From: a virus
Direction: 5' to 3' (one strand)
IMG/VR virus record: IMGVR_UViG_3300028275_000013
Span: 24,238-88,237 of that record
Length of the DNA stretch: 64,000 nucleotides
The translations under genes were made by a program, and so were the position numbers. Numbering within the stretch: position 1 is the first letter of the stretch; the number at the start of each line of letters is the position of its first letter. This document shows, piece after piece, positions 10,515 through 20,189 of this stretch. Below the pieces are notes generated by a model. The model saw only the letters and a program-made list of their open reading frames with translations, ran no database searches and was not told the DNA's origin.

Positions 10515-10517
10515 ATA
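10511..10517 (+). promoter_or_regulatory. late-type promoter motif for gp13
   Basis: ATAAATA lies 18 bases before the gp13 start and overlaps the stop codon of the small upstream gene. Confidence 0.5.
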
Positions 10518-10535
10518 TTTTAAAAGAGAAGATAA

Positions 10536-11384
10536 ATGTCGCAACCATCTACTAGACAAGAACTAATAGATTATTGTAAAAGAAAACTGGGGGCACCAGT
10601 TTTAGAAATTAATGTTGCGGATGAGCAAATTGATGATCTAGTAGATGACGCCATTCAGTTTTTTCAAGAAAGACATTTTGATGGTGTATATCCTACATTT
10701 TATAAGTACAAGATAAATCAAAATGATATTAATAGGGGCCGAGCAAGAGGTGGAACCGGACCTGCAGTAGGAATAGCATCAACAAGTGTTACAACAACTA
10801 TAGTTGGGGTAACAACGACTTTTACATATGAAGAAAATAGTAATTATCTCCAAATTCCACCATCAGTATTAGGTGTAAATAAAATATTTCTTTTTGATAG
10901 TGCTAACACTATTACCCATAATATGTTTAGCGTAAAGTATCAATTATTTTTAAATGATATTTACTATTGGGGTAGCACAGAACTATTATCTTATGCAATG
11001 GTAAAAACTTACCTTGAAGATTTAGATTTTCTTCTCAATACACAAAAACAAATTAGATTTAACAAAAGACAAGATAGATTATATTTAGATATTGATTGGT
11101 CAACTGTAACTAATAATCAATACATTGTCATTGATTGCTATTCAGTTTTAGATCCAAATGATTACAGTAGAGTTTGGAATGATTCTTTTGTGAAACCATA
11201 TTTAACATCATTAATCAAGAGACAGTGGGGACAAAATATGATGAAATTTACTGGAGTCAAACTTCCAGGTGGAGTTGAATTAAATGGCAGACAAATGTAC
11301 GATGACGCTCAAAGAGAAATTGACATTTTAATGGAAAAAATGTCTAACACTTATGAACTTCCACCATTAGATATGATAGGATAA
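10536..11384 (+). CDS. 13: neck protein gp13
   Basis: Homolog of T4 gp13, which with gp14 forms the neck between head and tail. The N-terminus (ELIDYCKRKLGAPVLEINV, then DLVDDAIQFFQERHFDG) is the standard gp13 start, and the C-terminal part (YDDAQREIDILMEKM) is the usual helical end. Length 282 residues against 309 in T4. It is followed after 3 bases by gp14, in T4 order, so the two partners are probably co-translated. Confidence 0.95.
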   Translation: MSQPSTRQELIDYCKRKLGAPVLEINVADEQIDDLVDDAIQFFQERHFDGVYPTFYKYKINQNDINRGRARGGTGPAVGIASTSVTTTIVGVTTTFTYEENSNYLQIPPSVLGVNKIFLFDSANTITHNMFSVKYQLFLNDIYYWGSTELLSYAMVKTYLEDLDFLLNTQKQIRFNKRQDRLYLDIDWSTVTNNQYIVIDCYSVLDPNDYSRVWNDSFVKPYLTSLIKRQWGQNMMKFTGVKLPGGVELNGRQMYDDAQREIDILMEKMSNTYELPPLDMIG

Positions 11385-11387
11385 GAT

Positions 11388-12764
11388 ATGCTCAATCCAT
11401 TTTTTCTTCAAGGATCTAGAACAGAGCAAGATCTTATCCAAGATCTAATAAATGAACAATTAAGGATGTATGGTGTTGAAATTTATTATTTACCAAGAGC
11501 ATATATCACAGAAAAAACAATAATAAAGGAAGTTATAGAATCAAAATTTCAAAATGCTTTTCCTTTAGAGGCATATCTTAATAGCTATGAAGGGTATAGT
11601 GGCGCAGGAACTATACTATCAAAATTTGGAATTCAAGAATTAGATGATTTAAATTTGATTATTTCTAAAGAGAGATTTGAGAATTACATATCTCCTCTCA
11701 TAAAAAATATGACAGATGTAAAATTATCAACCAGACCAAAAGAAGGAGATTTGATTTATTTTCCGTTAGGGGATAGATTATTCGAAATTAAATATGTTGA
11801 ACATGAACAACCATTCTATCAACTTCAAAAAAATTATGTATACGAATTAAGATGTGAATTGTTTAGATATGAAGATGAAGTTGTTGATACTACTATAGAA
11901 CAAATAGACGATAATATACAAGATCAAGGATACATTCAAACACTAACTTTGGTTGGATCTGCATCAACTGCAACAGCAGCTGCTACTATAGTAAATGGTG
12001 GAATTAGATTTGTAAGAATTACAAATAGAGGTAATGGTTATACATCCGTACCAAAAGTTGCAATATCATCAGCGCCATCAGGAGGAACTACGGCAGTTGG
12101 TATTGCAACAATGATTGGTGGATTAATAGATTGTAATGGAACTAGTTCCTTAAAAGTTCAAGGAGTTCAACTTAGCAATTCTGGAGCTGGTTACACAGTG
12201 GCACCAAGTGTTGTGTTTGTCGGAGGTGGCGGTGCGGGAGCAGCAGCAACAGCAGTCATTGGTAATGGTATAGTTGGAGTAGTTACAGTAACAAGTGGTG
12301 GGTCTGGATACACTACTTCACCATCAGTCACCTTTAGTGGTCCTGGTATAGGAACAACTGCCAAAGGTTATGCAGTAATAAACTCAAGTGGATCAATAAC
12401 TCAGATAAGACTCATAGATGCTGGAATAGGTTATACATCAAATCCAACAATAACTATCGAATCTTCACCAACTTCCGGAATCGGAACTTATATTTTTAAT
12501 GAATTGGTAACTGGATCTATTACTAATACAACAGCAAAAGTAAATTCTTGGAACGCAGTCACTAAAGAATTAAAAGTACATAAAATATCTGGAACCTTCA
12601 AAACAGGAGAAAGAATAGTTGGCGCAAAAAGTGGAGCTTCTTATCAATTAAGAATTGAAGATTCTTATAATAAAACAGATCCATATGCTCAAAATGAAGA
12701 GATAGAAGGTGAATCTGATTTAATAATAGACTTTACTGAAAGTAATCCATTCGGAAATCCATAA
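11388..12764 (+). CDS. 14: neck protein gp14 with beta-repeat insertion
   Basis: The first 185 residues (NPFFLQGSRTEQDLIQDLIN, then YLPRAYITEKTIIKEVIESKF) match gp14 neck proteins, partners of gp13. The protein has 458 residues against 256 in T4. The excess is mainly a Gly/Ser/Thr/Val-rich segment at residues 186-365 with four GxGYTxxP units (GNGYTSVP, GAGYTVAP, GSGYTTSP, GIGYTSNP). The gp14-like C-terminal end resumes afterwards (DPYAQNEEIEGESDLIIDF). The repeat segment probably forms an exposed beta structure on the neck. Confidence 0.93.
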   Translation: MLNPFFLQGSRTEQDLIQDLINEQLRMYGVEIYYLPRAYITEKTIIKEVIESKFQNAFPLEAYLNSYEGYSGAGTILSKFGIQELDDLNLIISKERFENYISPLIKNMTDVKLSTRPKEGDLIYFPLGDRLFEIKYVEHEQPFYQLQKNYVYELRCELFRYEDEVVDTTIEQIDDNIQDQGYIQTLTLVGSASTATAAATIVNGGIRFVRITNRGNGYTSVPKVAISSAPSGGTTAVGIATMIGGLIDCNGTSSLKVQGVQLSNSGAGYTVAPSVVFVGGGGAGAAATAVIGNGIVGVVTVTSGGSGYTTSPSVTFSGPGIGTTAKGYAVINSSGSITQIRLIDAGIGYTSNPTITIESSPTSGIGTYIFNELVTGSITNTTAKVNSWNAVTKELKVHKISGTFKTGERIVGAKSGASYQLRIEDSYNKTDPYAQNEEIEGESDLIIDFTESNPFGNP

Positions 12765-12767
12765 ATA
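12761..12767 (+). promoter_or_regulatory. late-type promoter motif for gp15
   Basis: ATAAATA overlaps the gp14 stop, 47 bases before the gp15 start. Confidence 0.4.
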
Positions 12768-12813
12768 ATTAAATTCATATCTAAATTGAATTTACCAAAT
12801 AGATTTTTTTAAA

Positions 12814-13815
12814 ATGTTTGAGTATTTTTATCACGAAATATTAAGAAGAACTGTAGTTTCCTTTGGGTCTCTTTTTAACAATATTTCTATCAAACACACA
12901 AATAACAATGATAACACGGTTAGTGTTATTAAAGTTCCTTTGGCATATGGACCAACACAGAAATTTTTAGCAAGAATTGAGCAATCACCAGACCTCAATA
13001 AACCAATTCAAATAAGTTTACCTAGAATGTCATTTGAATTGGTTGGATTGTCATACGATTCATCAAGAAAAGCGACAACTACTCAAACATTTTTAACAAC
13101 TTCAGTAACCGATAAAACCCAACAAAAAAAGTCATATTTACCAGTTCCATATAATTTAGATTTTGAAGTTAGTATATTCACTAAGTTGAATGATGATATG
13201 CTTCAAATTATTGAGCAAATTTTACCATATTTTCAACCAGCTTATACGATGACAATTGACTTAGTAGAACAAATTGGGGAAAAAAGAGATATTCCCGTTG
13301 TATTGAATAGTATTTCAATGTCCGATGATTATGAGGGTGACTTTTCTACTAGAAGATCATTAATTTATACTTTGAGATTTACTGCAAAAACATATCTTTT
13401 TGGTCCTATTTCTTCTGCTTCTTCGGATGTTATCAGAAGAGTTTCTATTGGACTTATTTCTGGAGATACTACAAAAACTCCAACAAGAGAAATTGTTTAC
13501 AGTGTTGAACCTAGAGCAACTAAAAATTATACTGGCCAAATAACTACTAATTTATCTGTTGATGTATCCGCAACAGATACATCAATTTCGGTTAATGACT
13601 CATCAAATATTAGTAGTAATACTTACATCTACATTGATGAGGAAGAAATGTTAGTGAAATCAAAAACTGGTAATGTTTTAACCGTTGTAAGAGGTGCTGA
13701 TAAAACTGTTGCATCTGCTCATGTTTTAGGTTCTCCAGTTAAAAAGATAACAGATGCTGATGACGCTCTAATACAAGTGGGAGATGATTTTGGATTTAGT
13801 GGTACAATATCATGA
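12814..13815 (+). CDS. 15: proximal tail sheath stabiliser gp15
   Basis: Homolog of T4 gp15, the tail terminator that caps the sheath and joins tail to neck. The start (FEYFYHEILRRTVVSFGSLF) and the middle (LARIEQSPDLN, then SIFTKLNDDMLQIIEQILPY) are typical. At 333 residues it exceeds T4 gp15 (272). Residues 243-313 form an added beta module (YIYIDEEEML, then LTVVRGADKT) also seen in the 833-residue structural protein. Its stop overlaps the gp16 start by 4 bases (ATGA). Confidence 0.93.
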   Translation: MFEYFYHEILRRTVVSFGSLFNNISIKHTNNNDNTVSVIKVPLAYGPTQKFLARIEQSPDLNKPIQISLPRMSFELVGLSYDSSRKATTTQTFLTTSVTDKTQQKKSYLPVPYNLDFEVSIFTKLNDDMLQIIEQILPYFQPAYTMTIDLVEQIGEKRDIPVVLNSISMSDDYEGDFSTRRSLIYTLRFTAKTYLFGPISSASSDVIRRVSIGLISGDTTKTPTREIVYSVEPRATKNYTGQITTNLSVDVSATDTSISVNDSSNISSNTYIYIDEEEMLVKSKTGNVLTVVRGADKTVASAHVLGSPVKKITDADDALIQVGDDFGFSGTIS

Positions 13816-14246
13816 AAATGACAAAAAAATTTAAAGACTTAAATGAAACTTTTAATGTTTCTACTGAGATAGTAAAAAATCCAGAAGTAGTTGAAGAAAA
13901 AATAGAAACCATTAATAATGCAAATAACGACATAAAAAAAGATTATGAATACACTAGAGGTAACTTGTATTCATTGATTGAGAAAGGTCAAGAAGCAATT
14001 AATGGTATTTTAGAATTAGCTCAAGAAAGTGAAATGCCTAGAGCATATGAAGTTGCGGGACAGTTAATTAAAAATGTTGCTGATGCAACAGACAAATTAA
14101 TGGACTTGCAAAAGAAGATAAAAGATATTGAAGAAGACAAACCAAAAGGTCCAACTACAGTAAATAATGCACTTTTTGTCGGTTCTACTGCAGAATTAGC
14201 AAAGTTATTAAAACAACAAAGTTCTGAAGGGTCTCTAGACCAATAA
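13812..14246 (+). CDS. 16: terminase small subunit gp16
   Basis: Small terminase subunit, which recognises phage DNA and regulates gp17 during packaging. It has 144 residues (T4: 164), with a charged helical core (YEVAGQLIKNVADATDKLMD, then LQKKIKDIEE) typical of gp16. It starts in a 4-base overlap with gp15. In T4 gp17 follows directly, but here a 662-residue modular gene separates the two subunits. Confidence 0.9.
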   Translation: MKMTKKFKDLNETFNVSTEIVKNPEVVEEKIETINNANNDIKKDYEYTRGNLYSLIEKGQEAINGILELAQESEMPRAYEVAGQLIKNVADATDKLMDLQKKIKDIEEDKPKGPTTVNNALFVGSTAELAKLLKQQSSEGSLDQ

Positions 14247-14249
14247 ATA
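14243..14249 (+). promoter_or_regulatory. late-type promoter motif
   Basis: ATAAATA lies at the gp16 stop, 20 bases before the modular 662-residue gene. Confidence 0.45.
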
Positions 14250-14268
14250 GAAAAAATACTATCGGTCG

Positions 14269-16257
14269 ATGTCTAAATTTAAGTCCCATAAAACAGTTGA
14301 GCAAATTGCAAAGAAACATCGTCTTGATGTTTCTTTTATACAAAGACAACTTGATATGGGAGAACCAATTGAGCATGAGCATACTAAAGACCACGATCTT
14401 GCCCGTGATATTGCTTTACAACATCTCGACGAAATTCCAGATTATTATACTCGTTTGAAAAAAATGGAAGCAGATGCTAAAAAGCACCACAAAAAATTTA
14501 AAGATGTTACTGAAGAAGGTCTTCGCGATTGGTTTGGCAAATCCAAATCAAAGGATGGAAAATCTGGATGGGTAAATGTTGTAACTGGTGGAACTTGTGC
14601 AAGCGATGAACCAGGTGAGGGAACACCAAAATGTGTTTCTTCATCAAAAAGAGCAAGTATGACTAAAGCACAAAGACTTTCTGCAGCAAGAAGAAAAAAA
14701 GCAGCAGATCCAGGTCAGCAGCAAAAAACAGGAGCTGCAAAACCAACATATGTTTCTACAGATAAACCAGAAAAATCTGTTAAAGAAGATTGGTCCGATA
14801 AATATAAAAAATCTATAGATTGTGACAACCCTAAAGGATTTTCTCAGAGAGCTCATTGTCAAGGAAGGAAGAAAAAAATGAATGAAGAATCTGATAAAAA
14901 AGGAAAAGGTAGTGGAAAAAAGGACGCTTGTTATCATAAAGTAAAATCTAGATATGATGTTTGGCCTAGTGCATATGCATCTGGAGCATTAGTAAAATGC
15001 CGTAAAGTTGGTGCTGCAAATTGGGGGACTAAATCAGAAGAAACTGCACATGAAGAAGAAAGATATTGTCCTTTATGTGATAAAAGAGAAACAAGATCTG
15101 AATGTTCTTATGGCGAAAAAGCATGGGATAAGGTTTCTGTAAAAGATCAAGAATATTCAATGGCTAGATCTGAACTTAAAAATATTATTGATGCTGCTAA
15201 AAGACTTGAAAAGAAGGTAGGTAAAGGTGAAGGATCTTTAGAAGCATGGGTTCAATCAAAGATTACCAAAGCAGCAGATTATATTGATACTGCAGCAGAT
15301 TATGTTGCAAGTGGAGAAATGGAAGAATCTTTTGGATTTACCATTGATCCGTCATCACATAAAACTGCAAGAAAAAGAGAAAAAATAAGGTCTTTAGCAA
15401 AAAGCGGTGTTGGAGGAGAAAAGGAAGTTGCTTCTAAAAAATTGGGTCCAACTCCAGAACTTCCAAAAATTAAAGAACAAACCTTAGTTGATAAAATTAC
15501 AAATGAATTTGTGGTAGAAAAATGTTGGCCTGGTTATAAAAAGAAAGGTATGAAAACAATGTTTGGAAAGCGTTATCCAAACTGCGTAAAGGCGGAAGAT
15601 GTAACCATAGAGGATGCTGAAGGGAATACTTTTGCGGAAGTTGTTGATTTAATTCAACCAGAACCAATTAAAGGTTTTAAGACTCAAATAGAAATAGATG
15701 AAGCAACAAGACTTCAGGCGCAAACTGGCAATGTGATTGCAGTCACTCTTTCTTGGAGAGGTAAATATTATGCAATGAAGATGTTTTTCCCCCAGGTAAA
15801 AATTCCTTCAAGAAAAGAAATTAATAGCGAACTTCAAAAAGTTTATCCGGGATCAATGGTTGTTTACCATTCAGTTTCCGAGATTCAACCAGGACAACCA
15901 TTAATTCAAGCATTTGGACCTCAGGGAGGCAGTGCAGCAAAACCAGGTCCAAGTAAAAATTATGTAAAAACTATGGGAGAAGAAGTTGAAATTGATGAAG
16001 ATTGGCAATCAGTAAATCGTAAAGATAAAACTGATGGTCTTAGTCAAAAAGCAGTAAATGCTTATCGTCGTGAGAATCCAGGTTCAAAACTTCAAACTGC
16101 AGTAACTGAAAAAAATCCAACAGGAAAAAGAGCGCAGAGGAGAAAAAATTTTTGCAGTCGTATGTCTGGAATGAAAAAAAGATTAACCTCAGCAGAAACC
16201 GCAAGGGATCCAGATTCAAGGATCAATAAAGCACTTCGTCGTTGGAATTGTAACTAA
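14269..16257 (+). CDS. multi-module protein between terminase subunits
   Basis: This 662-residue protein is a string of short modules joined by Lys/Ser-rich linkers. Residues 1-75 resemble the DUF5661 type (KHRLDVSFIQRQLDMG, then HEHTKDHDLARDIALQHL). At 85-146 are a GWVNVVTGG block and a basic helix. Near 186-202 and 220-247 are Cys-containing blocks (DNPKGFSQRAHCQGRKKK; CYHKVKSRYDVWPSAYASGA). At 267-280 is a CPLC..C zinc-ribbon-like piece. Residues 299-347 are helical and 418-442 hold a CWPGYKKKG block. Residues 485-545 form a beta domain shared with the gene at 22758. The C-terminus is basic (KRAQRRKNFCSRMSGM). Such strings occur in marine phage genomes. A capsid-associated role is inferred from position. 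The reaction, if any, is unknown. Confidence 0.8.
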   Translation: MSKFKSHKTVEQIAKKHRLDVSFIQRQLDMGEPIEHEHTKDHDLARDIALQHLDEIPDYYTRLKKMEADAKKHHKKFKDVTEEGLRDWFGKSKSKDGKSGWVNVVTGGTCASDEPGEGTPKCVSSSKRASMTKAQRLSAARRKKAADPGQQQKTGAAKPTYVSTDKPEKSVKEDWSDKYKKSIDCDNPKGFSQRAHCQGRKKKMNEESDKKGKGSGKKDACYHKVKSRYDVWPSAYASGALVKCRKVGAANWGTKSEETAHEEERYCPLCDKRETRSECSYGEKAWDKVSVKDQEYSMARSELKNIIDAAKRLEKKVGKGEGSLEAWVQSKITKAADYIDTAADYVASGEMEESFGFTIDPSSHKTARKREKIRSLAKSGVGGEKEVASKKLGPTPELPKIKEQTLVDKITNEFVVEKCWPGYKKKGMKTMFGKRYPNCVKAEDVTIEDAEGNTFAEVVDLIQPEPIKGFKTQIEIDEATRLQAQTGNVIAVTLSWRGKYYAMKMFFPQVKIPSRKEINSELQKVYPGSMVVYHSVSEIQPGQPLIQAFGPQGGSAAKPGPSKNYVKTMGEEVEIDEDWQSVNRKDKTDGLSQKAVNAYRRENPGSKLQTAVTEKNPTGKRAQRRKNFCSRMSGMKKRLTSAETARDPDSRINKALRRWNCN

Positions 16258-16272
16258 TAAGTAGAGTTTATT

Positions 16273-17919
16273 ATGTCAAATGATGTTTATCTTGGTAATC
16301 CGCTTCTAAAAAAAGCAAATACGCCAATTGAATTTACCCAAGAACAAATTCTTGAATTTGTTAAGTGTAAGGATGACCCAGTTTATTTTGCAAATAATTA
16401 TGTAAAAATTGTGACCTTGGATCATGGTTTACAAACTTTTAAACCATATCACTTCCAAGAGAAATTAATTAATAATTTCCATAACCACAGATTTAATATC
16501 TGTAAGATGCCTAGGCAAACAGGTAAGTCAACTACCGTAGTGTCTTTCCTGCTCCACTATGCGGTGTTTAACGACAATGTTAACATAGGTATCCTTGCAA
16601 ACAAAGCAGCGACTGCCAGGGAGCTCCTAGATAGGTTACAGACCGCTTATGAAAACTTACCCAAGTGGATGCAGCAAGGAATTATATCTTGGAATAAAGG
16701 TTCTCTAGAACTTGAGAATGGTTCCAAGATTTTAGCAGCATCTACATCAGCTTCTGCTGTTCGAGGAATGTCATTTAACATTCTATTCTTGGACGAATTT
16801 GCGTTCGTTCCAAATCATATTGCAGACTCATTCTTTGCCTCGGTATATCCAACAATTACTTCTGGTAAACAAACTAAAGTTATTATAGTTTCTACTCCAC
16901 ATGGTATGAATCATTTCTACCGAATGTGGCACGATGCAGAGAAAGGTAAAAATGAATATGTTTTCACTGATGTTCATTGGTCGGAAGTTCCAGGTAGAGA
17001 CGAAGCATGGAAAGCCCAGACTATTGCAAATACAAGTGAACAACAATTCAAAGTTGAGTTTGAATGTGAATTTTTAGGGTCTGTTGATACTCTTATTGCA
17101 CCAAGCAAACTGAGATCTTTAGTTTATGATCATCCCAAAACACGTAGTGCTGGGTTGGATGTTTATGTTGATCCAGAAGAAAATCATGATTATTTAATTA
17201 CTGTTGATGTTGCTAGAGGTGTTGGAAATGATTATTCTGCCTTCACCGTAGTTGATATAACACAATTTCCACATAAAGTTGTTGCAAAATATAGAAACAA
17301 TGAAATAAAACCAATGCTCTTCCCAAGCATCATTCAGGAAACAGCAGTGGCATATAATAGTGCATATATTTTATGTGAAGTAAATGATGTTGGAGATCAA
17401 GTTGCAAGTATTCTTCAATACGATTTAGAATATAATAATTTGCTTATGTGCTCTATGAGAGGTAGAGCGGGTCAAATTGTAGGGCAAGGTTTTTCTGGAA
17501 AGAAAACTCAACTAGGCGTTAAGATGTCTAAAACTGTAAAAAAAGTTGGATGTCTTAATTTAAAGACTATGATTGAAGAAAATAAATTATATTTAAATGA
17601 CTATGAAATAATTAGTGAGCTAACCACTTTTATTCAAAAACATAATTCATTTGAAGCAGAAGAAGGATGCAATGATGACCTTGCAATGTGTTTGGTCATT
17701 TATGCCTGGTTGGTTGCTCAAGACTATTTTAAAGAACTTACGGATCAAGATGTAAGAAAAAGACTATATGAAGAACAAAAAAATCAAATTGAACAGGATA
17801 TGTCGCCTTTTGGGTTTATATCTGATGGTCTAGATAATGAAAGTTTTGTTGACTCGGATGGCGATCGATGGTTCGTAGATGAATATGGGGATAGATCTTA
17901 CATGTGGGAGTATATGTAA
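16273..17919 (+). CDS. 17: terminase large subunit gp17
   Basis: DNA-packaging motor ATPase and nuclease. Walker A is at residues 79-87 (MPRQTGKST) and Walker B at 171-176 (LFLDEF). The C-terminal nuclease domain starts with DVARGVGNDYS near residue 312 and has further acidic residues near 375 and 465 (GCNDDLAMCLVIYAW). Length 548 (T4: 610). The start lies 15 bases after the modular gene. It is expected to act at the portal gp20 with gp16. Confidence 0.98.
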   Translation: MSNDVYLGNPLLKKANTPIEFTQEQILEFVKCKDDPVYFANNYVKIVTLDHGLQTFKPYHFQEKLINNFHNHRFNICKMPRQTGKSTTVVSFLLHYAVFNDNVNIGILANKAATARELLDRLQTAYENLPKWMQQGIISWNKGSLELENGSKILAASTSASAVRGMSFNILFLDEFAFVPNHIADSFFASVYPTITSGKQTKVIIVSTPHGMNHFYRMWHDAEKGKNEYVFTDVHWSEVPGRDEAWKAQTIANTSEQQFKVEFECEFLGSVDTLIAPSKLRSLVYDHPKTRSAGLDVYVDPEENHDYLITVDVARGVGNDYSAFTVVDITQFPHKVVAKYRNNEIKPMLFPSIIQETAVAYNSAYILCEVNDVGDQVASILQYDLEYNNLLMCSMRGRAGQIVGQGFSGKKTQLGVKMSKTVKKVGCLNLKTMIEENKLYLNDYEIISELTTFIQKHNSFEAEEGCNDDLAMCLVIYAWLVAQDYFKELTDQDVRKRLYEEQKNQIEQDMSPFGFISDGLDNESFVDSDGDRWFVDEYGDRSYMWEYM

Positions 17920-17931
17920 ATCAATTTTTTA

Positions 17932-17938
17932 ATAAATA
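17932..17938 (+). promoter_or_regulatory. late-type promoter motif for gp18
   Basis: ATAAATA lies in the 52-base gap before gp18, 34 bases upstream of the start. Confidence 0.5.
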
Positions 17939-17971
17939 TTTTTTAGATAAACTGAGATTACGGAGAAAAAC

Positions 17972-20155
17972 ATGGCGACTCCTCAATTGTCTCCCGGTGT
18001 AATTACTAGGGAAGTTGATTTAACAGTCGGGAGAGCTGAAAATGTATTAGATAATATTGGTGCAATTGCTGGACCCTTTGCAATCGGACCAGTTGAGCAA
18101 GCAATTGATATTAATACCGAACAGGAGTTAATTAGTACTTTCGGCAAACCAATTTCAACTGATGCTCAATATGAATATTGGATGAGTGCTTCATCTTATC
18201 TTTCATACGGTGGTATCTTGAAAGTTGTGAGAACAGATGGTGCTACTTTAAATAATGCAAATGCTGGAGTTGGCGCAGCTTCTACTTCTTCGGCAAAGAT
18301 TAAAAATTATGAAGATTATAATGCTAACTGGGCAACAGCAACAAATTTCACATTTTCCGCAAAAAACCCAGGATCATGGGGAAACAAATTAAAAGTTTGT
18401 TTAATTGACGATCTAGCAGATCAGAGAATTACCATTGCATCAACTAATCCAGGTTCAATTGGAGCAATTGTTGGATATGGTATAACAACCCCAATTAGCA
18501 ATGCAGTTCTTGCTGGAGCAGGTTCAACATCCGTATTTAATGGTTACTTAAAAGGTATTATTACTGGAGTAACTACTGATGCAACAAATGGTAACAGTAG
18601 TATAGATGTAAAGATTCTATCCAGAGTATCCGCCGCTAATACGGAGACTGCAACAACATATGCTCAAGGAAGTGAAATAGATTCTTTCCAAGCATCAGAC
18701 ACTCTCACTTTTGTCAATAATTCAGGTTCCACTGCTGGTACATCTACAGTTGCTACTGCATTAGATTGGTATGATCAGCAAACTCTTGGTTTAACAAACT
18801 CTATAATTTACTGGAAGTCCATAGCTCCAAAGCCAATTTCAAATAATTATTCAATTCAGAGAAATGGTAAGAATGATGCGATGCATATCGCAATCGTTGA
18901 TGATACTGGCGCAATTACTGGAGTTCAGGGAAATGTTCTTGAAAAGCATTTAAGTCTTTCAAAAGCGGCAGATTCGGTATCTTCCGTAAACTCCCCCCAG
19001 AAAATTTGGTATAAAAATTTCTTATCAAATTTCTCATCCTACATTTATGCTGGATATAATCCATCTAATGGTGCGGATTCTTATCATGGAACCTCTCCAA
19101 AAGCAACTGGATTCTCTTCGGGTTACACCCCATATACAACATCACAAGGTCTTTGGGGACAAGATGCACAAAACATAGTTTATAGTGCAATTGGAAATGT
19201 AACCTACACTCTTGTTGGTGGTGTTGATTATTCTTCTACTGGTGGTATGCAAGCGACTTTATCAAATATTTCTACTGCATATGATCTTTTTGCCAACAAA
19301 GATGATGTTCAGGTTGATTTTCTGATCAACGGTCCTGGACTTACAAATGAATCCGAGTCTCAAGCAAAAGCTAATAAGTTAATATCAATTGCTGAAGGTA
19401 GAAAAGATTGTATTGCTGTAATTTCTCCTCACAGAGATGGCGTAGTTAATTTATCAAATACTACTACACAAACAACAAACATAGTTAGATTCTTCAGCGC
19501 ACTTTCCTCTTCATCTTATGCAGTATTTGATAGTGGATATAAGTACACTTATGATAGGTTTAATAACCTTTTCCGATATGTACCATGCAATGCAGACATT
19601 GCTGGTCTAATGATGAGAACGAATATCAATTCCTTCCCATGGTATTCACCAGCTGGTCAGCAAAGAGGTGTATTAAATAATGCAATTAAACTTGCATATA
19701 ATCCAAATAAACCACAAAGAGATCTGCTTTACACTTCCAGAGTTAACTCAATTATCAGTCAACCTGGTATCGGCATTTACCTCTTTGGCGATAAAACTGC
19801 TCTAGCATATGCCTCAGCATTTGATAGAATTAATGTTAGAAGATTGTTCCTAACCATTGAACAATCTCTAGAAAAAGCTTCTCAAGCACAACTATTTGAA
19901 ATCAACGATCAAGTTACAAGGGCAAACTTTGTAAATATTGTTGAACCATATCTTCGCGATGTACAAGCAAAGAGAGGTATTTACGACTTCTTAGTGATTT
20001 GCGACGAAACAAACAACACTCCAGATGTCATTGACAACAATGAGTTTAGGGCAGACATCTTCCTCAAACCATCAAAATCAATTAACTATGTTACTCTAAC
20101 ATTTGTAGCGACGCGCACAGGCGTAAGTTTTGAAGAAGTTGCTGGTAGAGTTTAA
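17972..20155 (+). CDS. 18: contractile tail sheath gp18
   Basis: Major tail sheath protein. The N-terminus (PGVITREVDLTVGR, then AIAGPFAIGPVEQ) and the C-terminal third (RVNSIISQPGIGIYLFGDKT, then FDRINVRRLFLTIEQSLEKA) are characteristic of the T4 sheath family. The last residues (FKPSKSINYVTLTFVATRTG type) form the conserved strand-exchange end. Length 727 (T4: 659). Residues 180-300 are a more variable domain likely exposed on the sheath surface. gp19 follows after 34 bases. Confidence 0.97.
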   Translation: MATPQLSPGVITREVDLTVGRAENVLDNIGAIAGPFAIGPVEQAIDINTEQELISTFGKPISTDAQYEYWMSASSYLSYGGILKVVRTDGATLNNANAGVGAASTSSAKIKNYEDYNANWATATNFTFSAKNPGSWGNKLKVCLIDDLADQRITIASTNPGSIGAIVGYGITTPISNAVLAGAGSTSVFNGYLKGIITGVTTDATNGNSSIDVKILSRVSAANTETATTYAQGSEIDSFQASDTLTFVNNSGSTAGTSTVATALDWYDQQTLGLTNSIIYWKSIAPKPISNNYSIQRNGKNDAMHIAIVDDTGAITGVQGNVLEKHLSLSKAADSVSSVNSPQKIWYKNFLSNFSSYIYAGYNPSNGADSYHGTSPKATGFSSGYTPYTTSQGLWGQDAQNIVYSAIGNVTYTLVGGVDYSSTGGMQATLSNISTAYDLFANKDDVQVDFLINGPGLTNESESQAKANKLISIAEGRKDCIAVISPHRDGVVNLSNTTTQTTNIVRFFSALSSSSYAVFDSGYKYTYDRFNNLFRYVPCNADIAGLMMRTNINSFPWYSPAGQQRGVLNNAIKLAYNPNKPQRDLLYTSRVNSIISQPGIGIYLFGDKTALAYASAFDRINVRRLFLTIEQSLEKASQAQLFEINDQVTRANFVNIVEPYLRDVQAKRGIYDFLVICDETNNTPDVIDNNEFRADIFLKPSKSINYVTLTFVATRTGVSFEEVAGRV

Positions 20156-20189
20156 TTAATTTAAATTAATCAAAAGGAGGAACTAAAAA

